DNA from: an uncultured Ruminococcus sp.
Lineage (GTDB): Bacteria > Bacillota > Clostridia > Oscillospirales > Ruminococcaceae
Assembly: GCF_946187255.1 (NCBI RefSeq)
Contig: NZ_CAMHRZ010000235.1
Location: forward strand, 1-5,554
DNA length: 5,554 nucleotides
Direction: 5' to 3'
Within the stretch, counting starts at the first letter, position 1. Every line of letters starts with the position of its first letter. The notes under the pieces are model-generated. The model searched no databases, was not told the origin of the DNA, and worked only from the letters and a program-made list of their open reading frames with translations. The translations under genes and the position numbers were made by a program. Of this stretch, positions 5,399 through 5,554 are shown in pieces.

Positions 5399-5427
5399 AT
5401 TATACCACATTTTTTCGGTTAATGCAA
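5399..5427 (-). promoter_or_regulatory. Sigma-A-type promoter of the DUF6106-like-acpS-nnr operon
   Basis: On the minus strand, TTGCAT (5427-5422) and TATAAT (5404-5399) are separated by 17 bp, with TGG before the -10 hexamer forming an extended -10. The start site should be near 5392, giving a leader of about 50 nt to the ATG at 5343. Match, spacing and position all agree. Confidence 0.85.
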
Positions 5428-5450
5428 GCCAATTTATGTGATTTATGTAA

Positions 5451-5465
5451 GAAATTGCAAATTTC
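5451..5465. repeat. 15-bp perfect dyad upstream of the operon promoter
   Basis: GAAATT (5451-5456) and AATTTC (5460-5465) flank GCA as a perfect inverted repeat, about 24 bp upstream of the -35 box. It could be an operator or the edge of a dispersed repeat; the 10-mer AGAAATTGCA (5450-5459) also occurs in the leader hairpin of the receiver operon. Just before it, ATTTATGT is repeated in tandem (5432-5439, 5441-5448). Confidence 0.5.
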
Positions 5466-5479
5466 GCGGCAGCAAACAA

Positions 5480-5542
5480 GCGCTAATCACAAACTATAGC
5501 GCGAACCAAAGCGCGCGGTCAAGCCTCGCGCTAGCAGGCTTG
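5480..5542. repeat. Two GC-rich short inverted repeats at the right edge
   Basis: GCGCTA (5480-5485) pairs with TAGCGC (5497-5502) over 11 nt, and CAAGCCT (5520-5526) pairs with AGGCTTG (5536-5542) over 9 nt. The area from about 5466 to the window end is GC-rich and carries no supported ORF on either strand. It may be the start of a structured repeat or the end of the neighbouring transcription unit, cut by the window. Confidence 0.4.
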
Positions 5543-5554
5543 CGGGAGTTTGAG

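Overview
The window looks like a Gram-positive, low-to-mid GC Firmicute chromosome, most likely a Ruminococcus-type clostridium. The reasons are strong AGGAGG-type ribosome binding sites, vegetative TATAAT promoters, heavy use of ATA isoleucine codons, a short N-terminal lipobox lipoprotein, and the gene pairing acpS-nnr. This placement is an inference; no rRNA or taxon marker is present. All five complete genes plus the stand-alone receiver gene (six CDS in total) lie on the minus strand, so transcription runs from right to left.

Right-hand operon (about 5430 down to 2742): a good promoter (TTGCAT, 17 bp, extended TATAAT) drives a two-helix membrane protein of unknown function. This overlaps acpS (holo-acyl-carrier-protein synthase) as TAATG. 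acpS is followed after 49 bp by nnr, a fused NAD(P)HX epimerase and ADP/ATP-dependent dehydratase. A perfect 9-bp terminator hairpin with a U-tract follows nnr. Only 15 bp beyond the tract starts a small lipoprotein gene of unknown function whose ribosome binding site almost touches the terminator. The lipoprotein gene therefore seems to depend on read-through.

Left-hand operon (about 2075 down to 44): a 377-bp gene-free stretch (1905-2281) holds a GC-rich segment, a pair of AT-rich near-repeats, a second strong extended -10 promoter, and a 96-bp imperfect inverted repeat that falls wholly inside the predicted 5' leader. The leader is followed by a stand-alone CheY-like receiver and, 13 bp later, a three-domain protein REC - HD-GYP - Hpt. 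Together the two genes look like a small phosphorelay module controlling a cyclic-di-GMP phosphodiesterase; no histidine kinase is in view.

The most unusual items are the long hairpin in the leader of the receiver gene (either a MITE-like insertion or an RNA control element with alternative folds), the C-terminal Hpt domain on the HD-GYP regulator, and the terminator placed directly in front of the lipoprotein gene. The right edge (5430-5554) has no gene but several short inverted repeats, one sharing a 10-mer with the leader hairpin.
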